From positions 124,001 through 188,000 of the forward strand of contig NZ_FOKC01000001.1 in assembly GCF_900112035.1 (NCBI RefSeq): DNA of 64,000 nucleotides, written 5' to 3'. The DNA comes from Nocardioides alpinus (GTDB lineage Bacteria; Actinomycetota; Actinomycetes; Propionibacteriales; Nocardioidaceae). Below, one piece after another: positions 9,630 through 18,828 of the stretch. The translations under genes were made by a program, and so were the position numbers. The notes beneath the pieces were generated by a model, which worked only from the letters and a program-made list of their open reading frames with translations, was not told the DNA's origin and ran no database searches. Every line of letters starts with the position of its first letter. Positions within the stretch are counted from its first letter, which is position 1.

Positions 9630-9742
9630 CGGGCACGTCGATCCGCCGCGGACCACCGCTCGTGGGACGTCGAGCTCGGCCGCATCGGCGACCACCGCGA
9701 CGTGCTGCGGATCCCGCGCGACCTGCCCCGGCTGACGCCGTA
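9630..9742 (+). other. Short open remnant, unidentified
   Basis: An open plus-strand stretch of about 37 codons without a convincing start reads RSAADHRSWDVELGRIGDHR and then DVLRIPRDLPRLTP before TAG at 9740-9742. It looks like the C-terminus of a lost gene because it has protein-like composition up to a clean stop, but I do not recognise the family. Confidence 0.25.
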
Positions 9743-9744
9743 GG

Positions 9745-11499
9745 TCACTCGTCGACGGCGTCGGGGTTGGTGCAGATCACCGTGTCGCTGGGGGTGTAGG
9801 TGGTGTTGAAGACCTCGTCCTCACGCGTCTCGGTGTTCTCGCCGACCGGCGTGAAGTAGCGCACCACGTCGATGTCGAAGCCGCCGTAGCCCTCGTTGGC
9901 GTGGCAGGTCAGGCTGTCGATGCGGCGCGTCTCGGGCTGGGTGAGGTTGTAGCGCTCGCCCGTGGTGGTCGTGATGTCCCACCACTTCGTGGAGTACATG
10001 CTGACCGTCGCGACGCCGGACGTCGTCGGGGTCGACGGCGTGACGTTGGCCTGGATGAGGACGCCGTAGGGCGTGTCGTTGCGGAACTGCAGGTCGACCG
10101 CACCCCAGGCGACCGTCGCCTCGCGACCGACCGGGTAGCGGTCGATGTAGAACGAGTGCGGCTTGTGCTCGACGTCCTCGAGGCCCGCGAAGAACATCGC
10201 GTTGAAGGTCGTCGTGGCCATCTGTGAGACGCCGCCGCCGAGGTCCTGGATCAGGATCCCGTCGCTGATGACGTAGCCCTTGGTGAAGCCGTTGGCCTCG
10301 GTGCGCTCGCCGACGGTGCCGTTGAGGGAGAAGGTCTCGCCGGGCTTGAGCAGGGTCCCGTTGACCAGCTCGGCGGCGCGGCCGATGTTGATGTTGCGGT
10401 ACTCGGCGTAGGGGAAGTATGTCGTGAAGCTCGAGACCTGCTCGGTGACCCGGAGCGCCCGGGCGTCCTTCGTCGTGAACGCCGGCTTGGCGACCTTCGC
10501 GGTGAGCGCGAGGGTGCGCTCGCCCTGCGGCTTGGCGACGACGCCGAGGAAGCCCGCCTCGAGCTCGGCCGGGTCGAAGGTCACGCCCGGCCTGGCCGGG
10601 ATCACCTGCGGGCGGCCACCGACGAGCGCGACGGTGGCGTCGACCGGAGCGCCGCTGGTGACCCTGGAGGCGACGACCTCGGAGAGCGCCTTCGCGTCGA
10701 GGGTGGGGACGAGCTCGCCGTCGGTCGGGACGAGGCTCAGGGCGGCGGAGTAGTCGGCCGGGAAGACCTTGACGTTCGACCCCTGGAAGCTGAGGGTCAC
10801 CGGCGCTGCGACCGCGGGAGAGGCAAAGGTGTCGAGGGCCTCCTGGACGTCCCCCTCGTCGATCGCGGGCACGACGTCGGACATCTCCAGCGCCACGGGG
10901 GACGGGTTGTCCTCGAGGAAGACCGCCTGCAGCGCGGCGAGCGTGTCGGCGGGGTCGAGTGCGGCACCGGTGCGGGCCCTCGTCGTGTCGACCTGGTTGC
11001 CGGAGAAGGCCACGGCGCCGTCGCGGGCGGGGGTGCCGTGCTGCTCGTCGAGCCCGACCACGTAGGCGTTGAAGGCGGCGGAGTCGACGGTCGTCTCGGC
11101 CTCGTAGGTGTCGCCACCGGTGAAGTAGTTCCAGAGGCGGACCGGGTCCCAGCTCTCCTCGCCGCCGGCCTCGGCGACGGAGGCCTCGTAGTCGACCGCC
11201 AGGCCGACCGCGGCGGGATCGATCGCGACCGGGGCGCCCTCGACGGTGGTCGCGATGTCGCGGGCCACCTTGTCGGCCAGCCCGGCCTGCAGCACCTGTG
11301 CGGCCTCGTCCTGGGAGTGCCCGCCGATGCGGACGCCGGAGACGGTCGTGTTGCGGGCGACCTTGTCGCCGGCGACGTAGTGCGCGGCGACGTACAGCCC
11401 TCCGAAGAGCACCACGAGCCCGAGCAGCAGCCAGACGACGACGGACGCGCCCGCCTTGTCGCGGGGCTGTCCGTCGGTGCCCTTCGGGTTCTTCGCCAC
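9745..11499 (-). CDS. VanW family exported protein
   Basis: 584 aa from ATG 11499. One N-terminal transmembrane segment (VVVWLLLGLVVLFGGLYVAA) anchors a large outside domain. Two repeated regions of the peptidoglycan-binding-like type (about residues 60-180 and 200-330) precede a VanW domain with FSLNGTVGERTEANGFTKG and the signature DLGGGVSQMATTTFNA. VanW proteins occur in glycopeptide-resistance loci and widely in Gram-positives; their exact role at the wall is not settled. Cysteines in LTCHANEG and VICTNP could form a disulfide. It is transcribed toward the DUF389 gene. Confidence 0.9.
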   Translation of the reverse strand: MAKNPKGTDGQPRDKAGASVVVWLLLGLVVLFGGLYVAAHYVAGDKVARNTTVSGVRIGGHSQDEAAQVLQAGLADKVARDIATTVEGAPVAIDPAAVGLAVDYEASVAEAGGEESWDPVRLWNYFTGGDTYEAETTVDSAAFNAYVVGLDEQHGTPARDGAVAFSGNQVDTTRARTGAALDPADTLAALQAVFLEDNPSPVALEMSDVVPAIDEGDVQEALDTFASPAVAAPVTLSFQGSNVKVFPADYSAALSLVPTDGELVPTLDAKALSEVVASRVTSGAPVDATVALVGGRPQVIPARPGVTFDPAELEAGFLGVVAKPQGERTLALTAKVAKPAFTTKDARALRVTEQVSSFTTYFPYAEYRNINIGRAAELVNGTLLKPGETFSLNGTVGERTEANGFTKGYVISDGILIQDLGGGVSQMATTTFNAMFFAGLEDVEHKPHSFYIDRYPVGREATVAWGAVDLQFRNDTPYGVLIQANVTPSTPTTSGVATVSMYSTKWWDITTTTGERYNLTQPETRRIDSLTCHANEGYGGFDIDVVRYFTPVGENTETREDEVFNTTYTPSDTVICTNPDAVDE

Positions 11500-11508
11500 G
11501 CCGCGAGT

Positions 11509-11862
11509 TTAGGTGGCCGGACCCCGAAGCCCGTGATCCTCGGCGTGGTCACGGCCGGCGAGCACGGTCGCCAGGGCGGCGACCAGCAGGACCAGCGAGC
11601 CCGCCATGAACGACCAGCCCGGAGCGTCGGCGGCGATGAGGAAGCCCCCCGCCGGACGGGCCAGCGCGCCGCGCAGCACAGCGAGGCACCACCCCACCGC
11701 GAAGGCGACGCGTACGACGCCGGGCGGGAGCCACGCGAGCACGACGAGGCCCGTGCCGAGCGCCAGCGCCAGCCCCCACCAGTGCTGGTGCAGCAGGGTG
11801 CCGGCCGCGCCGGACACCGCGCCCACCGCGAGTGCCGGCACCGCGGCCAGCAGGGTCCTCAC
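11509..11862 (-). CDS. DUF6113-type small membrane protein
   Basis: 117 aa with four hydrophobic segments (LLAAVPALAVGAVSGAAGTL, LALALGTGLVVLAWLPPGV, VAFAVGWCLAVLRGA, FMAGSLVLLVAALATVLAG). GTG at 11862 overlaps the mshB stop by 4 nt, so it is translationally coupled to mshB. Its position directly after mshB is conserved in actinobacteria, which suggests a link to mycothiol metabolism or the envelope, but no activity is known. Confidence 0.85.
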   Translation of the reverse strand: MRTLLAAVPALAVGAVSGAAGTLLHQHWWGLALALGTGLVVLAWLPPGVVRVAFAVGWCLAVLRGALARPAGGFLIAADAPGWSFMAGSLVLLVAALATVLAGRDHAEDHGLRGPAT

Positions 11863-12761
11863 AGACCGGCGAAGAGGTCCTCCTCGAACCCGTCGGCGTC
11901 AGTGGGGCCGGCGGTGCCCCTGACCAGGCGGTAGAACTCCTCGGCCCACCACGCGTGGCCGCTCTCGGCCCCGGAGAAGAAGCCCCCCTCCGTCTCGACC
12001 TGTGTGTCGTGCTTGGCGAGGGCGTCCATCTTGCGCTGGACGGTCTTGGAGCCGTCGACGCGGGCGCTGATCAGCTCGTCGGGCGTGACGAACGGCGGCA
12101 GCTTGCCGTCGGGCTCCATGCCCTTGAAGGTCTCGGTGTCGCCGGACTCCCGCAGCTCACGCAGGCTCGCGCGCATCCGCGACTCGCTCATCGCCGTCCA
12201 GTAGATCTTCGCGATGTCGTGGGGCTCGCCGAGCTCGCGCTTGTAGGAGGGCGCGGCCGCCAGCTGGGCGGCGTACATCGCGACGCGGTGGGCCTGGATG
12301 TGGTCGGGGTGCCCGTAGCCGCCGAACTGGTCGTACGTGACCAGCACCTGCGGCCGGACCTCGCGGATCACCTTCACCAGCTCGTCGGCGGCCTCGTTGA
12401 GGTCGGCCGTCCAGAAGGCGTTGTCGGGGATCTCCTCGGCCGCGACCGCGTGGCCCTCCTCGTGCCAGGCCATGCCGGAGTCGTGGAAGCGGCCGAAGCC
12501 GCCGAGGAAGCGGTGGTCGGTGACGCCGAGGACCTTCATCGCCTCCTCGAGCTCGCCGCGACGGTGCTCGCCGAGCCCGCCCTTGTCCTCGAAGGCGAGG
12601 TAGGACAACGCCGGGACGAGCACCTCGCCCATCTCACCGGCGGTGCAGGTCACGAGGGTGACGCCGACGCCTTCATCCACGTAGCGGGCCATGGTGGCTC
12701 CGGTGCCGATGCACTCGTCGTCGGGGTGGGCGTGCACGAGCAGGAGTCGGTGGTCAGACAT
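11859..12761 (-). CDS. mshB: N-acetyl-1-D-myo-inositol-2-amino-2-deoxy-alpha-D-glucopyranoside deacetylase (MshB)
   Basis: Zinc deacetylase making GlcN-Ins in mycothiol biosynthesis. 300 aa from ATG 12761 (MSDHRLLLVHAHPDDE), the usual length. Zinc ligands are in AHPDDE (His, Asp) and GYGHPDHIQAHR (His); the catalytic Asp is in the AHPDDE block. The frame continues upstream but that part overlaps the next gene. Presence of this gene places the organism among mycothiol producers and supports a mycothiol role for the DinB-like proteins at 3.5 and 60 kb. Confidence 0.95.
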   Translation of the reverse strand: MSDHRLLLVHAHPDDECIGTGATMARYVDEGVGVTLVTCTAGEMGEVLVPALSYLAFEDKGGLGEHRRGELEEAMKVLGVTDHRFLGGFGRFHDSGMAWHEEGHAVAAEEIPDNAFWTADLNEAADELVKVIREVRPQVLVTYDQFGGYGHPDHIQAHRVAMYAAQLAAAPSYKRELGEPHDIAKIYWTAMSESRMRASLRELRESGDTETFKGMEPDGKLPPFVTPDELISARVDGSKTVQRKMDALAKHDTQVETEGGFFSGAESGHAWWAEEFYRLVRGTAGPTDADGFEEDLFAGL

Positions 12762-12766
12762 GTTCC

Positions 12767-13057
12767 TCAGCCTAGGTCGGGGCGCTTGATCCGCTTGGGC
12801 GCCATCGGGAGGCGTAACGGCGGAGACGGGGCTTCCTGTTCCTCGCCCTCGTCCAGCCAGCCGTCGTGGGTGTCGACGAGGACCTCCAGCATGAAGGCCG
12901 GGGCGTCGCTCACCACCGCCCACGGGTGCCCCTCGTCGTCGTCCTCGCCCGCGAGCCGCTCCCGCTCCGCGCTCGCCTCGAAGCCGTCGGCCCGCAGCCG
13001 CGCCACGACTGCCCGGGCGTCGTCCTCGTCGAAGAAGATGGCTCTCACGGGGACCAT
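12767..13057 (-). CDS. Small conserved hypothetical protein upstream of mshB
   Basis: About 96 aa from ATG 13057 (MVPVRAIFFDEDDARAVVAR); a GTG at 13048 is equally possible. It is acidic, with a strand-helix start like ACT or SPOR-type small domains, and ends in basic PKRIKRPDLG. Codon use is typical of the region. Five nt separate its stop from the mshB start codon, so it probably shares the mshB transcript. I do not recognise a family. Confidence 0.65.
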   Translation of the reverse strand: MVPVRAIFFDEDDARAVVARLRADGFEASAERERLAGEDDDEGHPWAVVSDAPAFMLEVLVDTHDGWLDEGEEQEAPSPPLRLPMAPKRIKRPDLG

Positions 13058-13075
13058 TGTCCACCTGCCGCGGGT

Positions 13076-13122
13076 GACAGTGGAGCCCGCAGACGGACCC
13101 AGCGTCGCGGGGCTCCACTGTC
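13076..13122. repeat. Perfect 13-bp inverted repeat between divergent genes
   Basis: GACAGTGGAGCCC at 13076-13088 is mirrored by GGGCTCCACTGTC at 13110-13122, with a 21-nt spacer. It lies between the divergent starts at 13057 and 13158 and could be a regulatory site, an RNA hairpin or a dispersed palindromic repeat. There is no T-run. Confidence 0.7.
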
Positions 13123-13157
13123 GATGACGCGATCCACCCGTGGCTAGGGTCGAGCCC

Positions 13158-14261
13158 ATGTCCACCGCCTCGGAGTCGCCCTACGTCCAGGGCGTGCATC
13201 TGCAGCGCACCGACGAGAACGTCCGCGAGATCGCCGCGCTCTCGGAGGTCCTGGGCGAGCCGGCCGGGCTCGACGGGGTGCTCGCGGACCTGAAGTACGA
13301 CGTACGGCGGGCGCGGGTGCCGCGACTGCTGGGCCGGGCAGTGCGGGAGGCCTACCGCTGGGACGCCTACGACGAGCGGGACGAGCTCTGGTACCCGCAG
13401 GGCATCTCGACGAGCGCCGACGCCTCCGACACCGAGGACATCGGGGGGCGCCGCATCGTCGTGACGACCTGGTACAGCACCGGCAAGGACGGCATCAAGC
13501 GCGGGTCACGGGTCACCTTCGTCGACCTCGACTCGGGGAAGTACCGCCACGTGCTGCTCGTGTCACCGGTCTTCGACAAGGCCGGCCGGCTCACCCTGAG
13601 GCCGATGAACATCCACGCGGGCGGCATCGTCTGGGCCGGGCCCTACCTGCACATCGCGGCCACCAACCGCGGCTTCGTGACGGCGCGGGTCGACGACATC
13701 ATGCGCGTGCCCGGCGACGACGACCACCCGGACAAGCTCGGCATCGAGGGGTCGAGGCTCTACTCCTTCGGCCACCGCTACGTCCTGCCGGTCCGCTTCA
13801 CCTACCAGGCCTTCACCGACGAGGGCCACGAGAAGCTGCGCTACTCCTTCCTCTCGCTCGACCGTCGCTCCGAGCCGCCGGCCCTCGTCGCCGGTGAGTA
13901 CGCCCACCACCCGGACGCCACCACACGGCTGGCCCGCTATCCCCTCGACCCGCAGACGTGGCAGCTCGCGGTCGGGGACGACGGGTTCTCCCGGCCGCTC
14001 GCCATCGACGACGGCGGGGTGCGGCAGATGCAGGGCGCCGTGATCGCGGCCGGTCGCTTCCACGTCACCGTCTCGCACGGCCCCTGGATGCCCGGGACCA
14101 TGTGTGCCGGCGAGCCCGGCTCGATGAGGATGCGGCGCTGGGCGCTGCCGATGGGCCCCGAGGACCTCAGCTACTGGCCGTCCACCGACCGGCTCTGGTC
14201 GGTCACCGAGCACCCGCGGCGGCGCTGGATCGTGGCGATGGACCGCGCCTGGTTCGACTGA
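13158..14261 (+). CDS. Conserved hypothetical protein, possible beta-propeller
   Basis: 367 aa from ATG 13158 (MSTASESPYVQGVHLQ). No signal peptide and no membrane segment. The middle region alternates short strands and turns with repeated Trp/Tyr/Gly (WYPQGISTSADA, GIVWAGPYLHIAATNRGF, LWSVTEHPRRRWIVAMD), as in beta-propeller or carbohydrate-binding proteins. I do not recognise a named family or catalytic motif. Codon use and length suggest a real gene. Divergent from the mshB operon. Confidence 0.6.
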   Translation: MSTASESPYVQGVHLQRTDENVREIAALSEVLGEPAGLDGVLADLKYDVRRARVPRLLGRAVREAYRWDAYDERDELWYPQGISTSADASDTEDIGGRRIVVTTWYSTGKDGIKRGSRVTFVDLDSGKYRHVLLVSPVFDKAGRLTLRPMNIHAGGIVWAGPYLHIAATNRGFVTARVDDIMRVPGDDDHPDKLGIEGSRLYSFGHRYVLPVRFTYQAFTDEGHEKLRYSFLSLDRRSEPPALVAGEYAHHPDATTRLARYPLDPQTWQLAVGDDGFSRPLAIDDGGVRQMQGAVIAAGRFHVTVSHGPWMPGTMCAGEPGSMRMRRWALPMGPEDLSYWPSTDRLWSVTEHPRRRWIVAMDRAWFD

Positions 14262-14276
14262 CCTGTCACCCCGCGA

Positions 14277-15323
14277 TCACCGGGGCCGCACCCATCCGGT
14301 GACCTGCGGAAGCCCGCCGACCCAGCCCAGCGTGACGGCGTACAACGCGCGTCGTCCACGGGCACGCGGCTTGTGGTCCCACTTCCCGGAGCCCGCGCAC
14401 GGCAGGGCGCTGTCGCGGCAGGTCCAGCCGTGGAGGAAGACCACCGTGCGACCGCCGCGGTCCTCCACCAGGTCGGCGCCGCCGGGACCACAGAGTCCGG
14501 TGGTCGCCGTGTCGAGCAGGAGGCCCGACTCGGCCGCCGACCAGTCGAGCAGACTGGTGGAGCGTCGCCAGGAGGTGCGGTAGCCGCAGCGCGTCCAGTC
14601 ACCCTCGGACGCGAGCATGACGTAGCCCTCCGGCTGCCGGGTGAGGACGGGGTTCTCCAGCACCCCGGCCGAGCGCACCAGCTCGAGGCTCGTCGCGCCC
14701 GGCTGCACCGACTGCCCGTCGGGGGTGAGCGCGACGATGCGGACCGTCGAGGGGAGCCGGTCGGTCTTGTAGAGCAGGTACGCCGTCCCGTCGGCGTCGC
14801 GGAACCACGACGGGTCGATCACCCCGGCCCGCGGCAGCGTCGGGTCCCGGGGCAGCAGCGGGTCCTGCGCCGCAGGGGCCGCGGCATAGGACGGGCAGAC
14901 CAGCGGGGCCTTGCCGACCGGTCGGAACGGACCGCGCGCCGAGTCGGACCGCGCGACGCCGATGCACCGACCGTGCTCGCCCATTCCCTGCACCGGGGTC
15001 GCGTAGTAGAGCAGCCAGCGTCCCTCGACGCGCGCCACGTCGACGGCCCACACGCCGCCCTCGCGCGACCACGACGGTCGGTGGGTCAGGACGGCGGCTC
15101 CGCGCCGCCACGGACCGTCCGCGTCGCGGGCCCACGCGTGCGGCACCCGGTCACCGGTGGCGTAGGCGACCAGGCCGTTCGGCGTGTCCACCACGGCGGG
15201 GTCGGGGAAGTCGACGTCGAGCACCGGGACCGGCACCGGCTCGTCCGCCGCCGCGGGGACGGCGTACGCCAGGACGGACAGGAGCAGCAGCACGAGCAGG
15301 CGAGCTGCTCCCCGGGTCGGCAC
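14277..15323 (-). CDS. Secreted glycoside hydrolase family 43-like protein
   Basis: 348 aa with a clear Sec signal peptide (LLVLLLLSVLAYAVPAAADE; cleavage after AAA or ADE). The mature part reads as a five-bladed GH43-type propeller. The candidate catalytic base is the Asp in VDFPDPAVVD, the pKa modulator the Asp in GVIDPSWFRD, and the acid the Glu in VLENPVLTR. YATPVQGMGEHGRCIGVARS matches the blade containing sugar contacts. Likely hydrolyses arabinan or xylan-type polysaccharide outside the cell; the substrate is not deducible. Confidence 0.8.
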   Translation of the reverse strand: MPTRGAARLLVLLLLSVLAYAVPAAADEPVPVPVLDVDFPDPAVVDTPNGLVAYATGDRVPHAWARDADGPWRRGAAVLTHRPSWSREGGVWAVDVARVEGRWLLYYATPVQGMGEHGRCIGVARSDSARGPFRPVGKAPLVCPSYAAAPAAQDPLLPRDPTLPRAGVIDPSWFRDADGTAYLLYKTDRLPSTVRIVALTPDGQSVQPGATSLELVRSAGVLENPVLTRQPEGYVMLASEGDWTRCGYRTSWRRSTSLLDWSAAESGLLLDTATTGLCGPGGADLVEDRGGRTVVFLHGWTCRDSALPCAGSGKWDHKPRARGRRALYAVTLGWVGGLPQVTGWVRPR

Positions 15324-15341
15324 CGGGGGACGGTATCCCGC

Positions 15342-16628
15342 TCAGGGCCTCAGCGTGGCCGGAAGTGTCTCGAAGCCGCGCAGGATGCGGGTCTCGCGGC
15401 GTCGGGCGCCGGGATCGAGGCGCAGGTCGGGGTAGCGGTCCCAGATGGCTCGGAGGCCGACCTCGCCCTCCATCCGCGCGAGCTGGGCACCGAGGCAGTG
15501 GTGCCGCCCGGCCGAGAACGCGATGTGCTCGCGCGCGTTGGCGCGGCCGACGTCGAAGCGCAGCGGGTCGGCGAAGACGTCCGGGTCGCGGTTGGCGCCG
15601 CCGAGGATCGCGGTCACCATCGACCCGGCCCGTACGGGCTGGCCGACGAGCTCGGTGTCGCGCAGGGCCATCCGACCGGTGAGCAGGACCGGCGGGTCGA
15701 GGCGCAGTGCCTCCTCGACGACGTTGGTCCACAGGGACGGGTCGGCGACCACGCGGGCGCGCTCGTCGGGGTGGTCGTGCAGCAGCGCGATGCCGTTGCC
15801 GAGGAGGTTGACCGTGGTCTCGAAGCCGGCGGCCAGCACGAGTCCGGCCGTCGCCTTGAGCTCGGACTCGTTGAGGCCCTCGCCCTCGTCGCGCACGGTG
15901 ACGAGCTGGCTGAGCAGGTTGTCGCCCGGGTTGCGCCGCAGGTTGTCGAGATGGGTGCCGAGCCAGGCGTCGAACTGTGCGAGCGCCCGCGAGACCGACC
16001 GGTAGCGCCGCAGCCCGAGCCCCAGGTCGAGGCTGGGCGCAGCCGCCGACCCGAAGTCCAGGACGCGGCCGCGCTCGTCCTCCGGCACCCCGAGGATCTC
16101 CGCGATCACCGTCACCGGCAGCAGCGCGCAGTAGGCCTCGACGAGGTCGACGCTGCTGGTGGCACGCGCCTCGAGGGCGTCGAGCAGGTCGGCGGCGATC
16201 TCCTCGGTGCGCTCGCGCAGCTTCTCCACCGCGCGCATGGTGAAGACGCGGGTCACGAGCTTGCGGTAGCGCGTGTGGTCGGGCGGCTCGGTCACGAGCA
16301 ACGACGGCGGCTGGACGGGGTGCAGCGTGCCGGGCGCCGCCCATCGGGCGACCTTGCCGAGCATGCCCTCGTTGTTGGGCAGGCCGGTGCGGAAGTCGTC
16401 GCTGGTGAGCAGCTGGCGTACGGCGGCGTGGCTGGTCGCGACGTGACCGATCCGCGAGCGGTAGAGCGGGCCCTTGCCGCGGATCTCCTCGATCAGGTCG
16501 AAGACCTCGTCGGTGCCCTCGGCACCCACGCGGATCAGCTGCGCCTGCAGGTCGCCCTGGTCGGCGGCCCGGCGCAGGAACAGCGTCGGCAGGCCGTGGG
16601 CGATCGCCCAGTGCACCGTCGACCTCAT
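15342..16628 (-). CDS. Cytochrome P450
   Basis: 428 aa from ATG 16628 (MRSTVHWAIAHGLPT). Heme-thiolate loop FSAGRHHCLGAQLAR, K-helix EEALR (ExxR) and I-helix AGFETTVN (oxygen-activation AGxET) are intact, and the length is normal for a soluble bacterial CYP. The frame continues upstream into the next gene and is cut at this ATG. No ferredoxin is adjacent, so redox partners must come from elsewhere. Substrate unknown; distinct from the CYP153-type protein at 52 kb. Confidence 0.92.
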   Translation of the reverse strand: MRSTVHWAIAHGLPTLFLRRAADQGDLQAQLIRVGAEGTDEVFDLIEEIRGKGPLYRSRIGHVATSHAAVRQLLTSDDFRTGLPNNEGMLGKVARWAAPGTLHPVQPPSLLVTEPPDHTRYRKLVTRVFTMRAVEKLRERTEEIAADLLDALEARATSSVDLVEAYCALLPVTVIAEILGVPEDERGRVLDFGSAAAPSLDLGLGLRRYRSVSRALAQFDAWLGTHLDNLRRNPGDNLLSQLVTVRDEGEGLNESELKATAGLVLAAGFETTVNLLGNGIALLHDHPDERARVVADPSLWTNVVEEALRLDPPVLLTGRMALRDTELVGQPVRAGSMVTAILGGANRDPDVFADPLRFDVGRANAREHIAFSAGRHHCLGAQLARMEGEVGLRAIWDRYPDLRLDPGARRRETRILRGFETLPATLRP

Positions 16629-16656
16629 GCGGTGAGCGTAGACCGGTGCTGCCCGG

Positions 16657-17265
16657 TCACAGCAGTCCGTGGAGCCGGTCCTCCGTCCAGGCGGGCGACA
16701 TCCCGTCGAGCTGCGCCAGGTAGGAGATCCGGGACGTGGCATCGAGGTCGAACCCCTCGGCCAGGCCGACCAGGAAGGTGCGCACGTAGGCCTCGGACGG
16801 CGGGTTGACGCGGTGATCACGCGACGAGCTGAGGGTGAGGAGCCGATGACCGTCGAGCGTGCCCAGGTCGAGCACGACGTCATAGACCTGCGAGAGCCCG
16901 TGGAAGGTCGGTCCGGTCTCAGCGAGCACCAGGGGCAGCCCGACCGGGTGGCGCGTCTCCTGGGCGACGATGTCGATGAGCTGCTCCAGGCGTACGAGGT
17001 AGGCGCGCGCGTGCACGGCCCCGTGGGTGCCGGGGGCGTAGAAGGCCGTCCCTCCTCCCCACACGCTCGACTCGCCGGCGAACCGCACGCGACCGGGGAG
17101 GGTGATCGCGCGGTGCTCGCGGGGCGGGGTCGGGTCGCGGCAGCCCTCGTACTCGCGTGCTGTCCCTCGCGGCACCCCTCCCCTCACGTAGCAGGCGAGT
17201 CGCGCGGACGACAGGTTGGAGCCGAACGCGGCGTACCACACCAGCGTGTCGGCGGCACCGCTCAC
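16657..17265 (-). CDS. Gamma-glutamylcyclotransferase-like protein
   Basis: 202 aa from GTG 17265, overlapping the upstream stop by 4 nt. It opens with WYAAFGSNLSSARL, the YGSNL-type loop of the gamma-glutamylcyclotransferase fold. Homologues are sometimes labelled histone deacetylase in databases, which the sequence does not support. It is the last gene of an operon with a PGM1-like ligase and signalling genes, so a role in modifying a small peptide or amino-acid conjugate is possible. Catalytic Glu not assigned with confidence. Confidence 0.7.
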   Translation of the reverse strand: MSGAADTLVWYAAFGSNLSSARLACYVRGGVPRGTAREYEGCRDPTPPREHRAITLPGRVRFAGESSVWGGGTAFYAPGTHGAVHARAYLVRLEQLIDIVAQETRHPVGLPLVLAETGPTFHGLSQVYDVVLDLGTLDGHRLLTLSSSRDHRVNPPSEAYVRTFLVGLAEGFDLDATSRISYLAQLDGMSPAWTEDRLHGLL

Positions 17266-18824
17266 GTCGGCAGGGCCTCCTCGGCGGTCGCCCGCTCCCC
17301 CTCCTCCAGCAGCACGGACGTTGCGTCCTGGTAGATGCGCCATGCCTCGGCGGGACTGTCCCCGATCGCCGTCATGCCCAGCCGCCCGCACTCGGTGACA
17401 CAGCTGATGAGGTGGAAGACGACCCCGGTCTCCCGCGAGTGGTCGAAGTGCAGCCGATGCCGTGCGACGACGTCGAACACGTCCCGCGTCGTGAGGGCCC
17501 GCAACCGGTCGTCCTCCAGGTGGTCGGTGGCCACGAGGTACTTCGCGGCACCGGACGCCGTGCGATAGACACCCGCGTCGCCGTCGTACGCGCCACCGGC
17601 CAGGAACTGGAGGGTGAGGAACGGGTGCGTGGTGCCGCCCTTGCGGAGATTGAGCTCGATCGCATAGGCGTCCCACTCGCCGGTTGCGTCCTGGACGGCG
17701 ACGAAGTCGACCGCGAAGCGCCCGAGCACGCCCTTCTCGGCCAGGCTCCGGCCGATCACGAGCGCGGGCTCGGAGATCTTGCGGGAGTAGGCCGGGTCGG
17801 CGGGGAACACGCAGCCGAGGTACTGCTGGCCGCTCGCCCCGCCGAGCAGCTGGTCGTGGGTGGACAGCAGCTCGACGCTGCCGTCGGGGAGCACCCGCAT
17901 CTGCACGCTCGGGCTGGTCAGGGTCGCACCAGTGATGCGTTCCTCCACCACGCCGCCGAGCCGCTCGAAGGCAGCGAGGAAGTCAGCCACGTCGAGACCG
18001 ACCGCCTCGGGCTGCATGGCCAGGAGGCGCGTGCGAAGCACCTCTGCCTCATCGGGGCCCCCTGACGCGGGGGCGCCGGTCAGGTCCACCGACGCGTTGC
18101 CCGAGCCGGAGACCCCCTCGTTGATCTTCACGATCACCTCGGTGAGCGATGGGCGGCGGACCCGCATGTCGGTGAGGGCGCCGACCAGGTCGTCCACTGT
18201 GGCGAGGTCCTCGGACCCGACGGGCGCCCGGACGTCCAGCTCGTCGAAGAGCCGTCGGCACCCCGACTTGCTTCCGAGCGGTGCGAGCCGGGGGTCGGAC
18301 CCGTAGACAGGGACCCCAAGGGTGAGCGCCACGTCGCGTTCGAGCTCAGTGGTCGTGTAGGGGATCAGGTGGCAGAGATCGCGGTCGGGGATCAGGTCAC
18401 GGATCTCGCGCAGCACCCTGGGGCGTTCGAGCAGCTTGGCGCTGAGGGGTCGCGGTGACGCGTCTCCCACCGAGACCAGGCGCAGGCGACGGCGCGCGTG
18501 GCTCGGGATGATGCCCGGGAGCAGCCCCAGGTAGTAGTCGACGATGTCCTCCTCGATCGGCGAGGAGGTGACGTAGACGAGGGTCAGCATCGGCTGACGC
18601 AGCAGCAGGAGGAGGAAGAGCGCCCGTTCCTCCATCGCCTGCATGAGGGTGCCGCTCCCTGCCGTGGTGCGCTCGAGGCTGATCGAGGGCACCACCACGG
18701 CGGACTCCATGGCACGGTCGCGGCGCATCGCCTCCCACACCTGCGGCATCCTCTGCTGCAGCGTCTCGTAGGCGACGTAGCGCTCGCGCTCGTCGAGGTC
18801 GGACAGCGAGGTCGTCGTGGTCAT
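17262..18824 (-). CDS. PGM1-like ATP-grasp peptide ligase family protein
   Basis: 520 aa from ATG 18824 (MTTTTSLSDLDERERYV). The N-terminal half (residues 1-200) has a Rossmann-like segment with MLTLVYVTSSPIEEDI. The C-terminal half is an ATP-grasp fold: LGSKSGCRRLFDEL, EVIVKINEGVSGSGNASVDL (glycine-rich ATP loop) and YAIELNLRKGGTTHP (Mg-binding Glu/Asn). It resembles the family of the pheganomycin ligase PGM1. In this operon it lies between a response-regulator cyclase and a GGCT-like protein. Substrate unknown; may not be a peptide. Confidence 0.75.
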   Translation of the reverse strand: MTTTTSLSDLDERERYVAYETLQQRMPQVWEAMRRDRAMESAVVVPSISLERTTAGSGTLMQAMEERALFLLLLLRQPMLTLVYVTSSPIEEDIVDYYLGLLPGIIPSHARRRLRLVSVGDASPRPLSAKLLERPRVLREIRDLIPDRDLCHLIPYTTTELERDVALTLGVPVYGSDPRLAPLGSKSGCRRLFDELDVRAPVGSEDLATVDDLVGALTDMRVRRPSLTEVIVKINEGVSGSGNASVDLTGAPASGGPDEAEVLRTRLLAMQPEAVGLDVADFLAAFERLGGVVEERITGATLTSPSVQMRVLPDGSVELLSTHDQLLGGASGQQYLGCVFPADPAYSRKISEPALVIGRSLAEKGVLGRFAVDFVAVQDATGEWDAYAIELNLRKGGTTHPFLTLQFLAGGAYDGDAGVYRTASGAAKYLVATDHLEDDRLRALTTRDVFDVVARHRLHFDHSRETGVVFHLISCVTECGRLGMTAIGDSPAEAWRIYQDATSVLLEEGERATAEEALPT

Positions 18825-18828
18825 CTGC

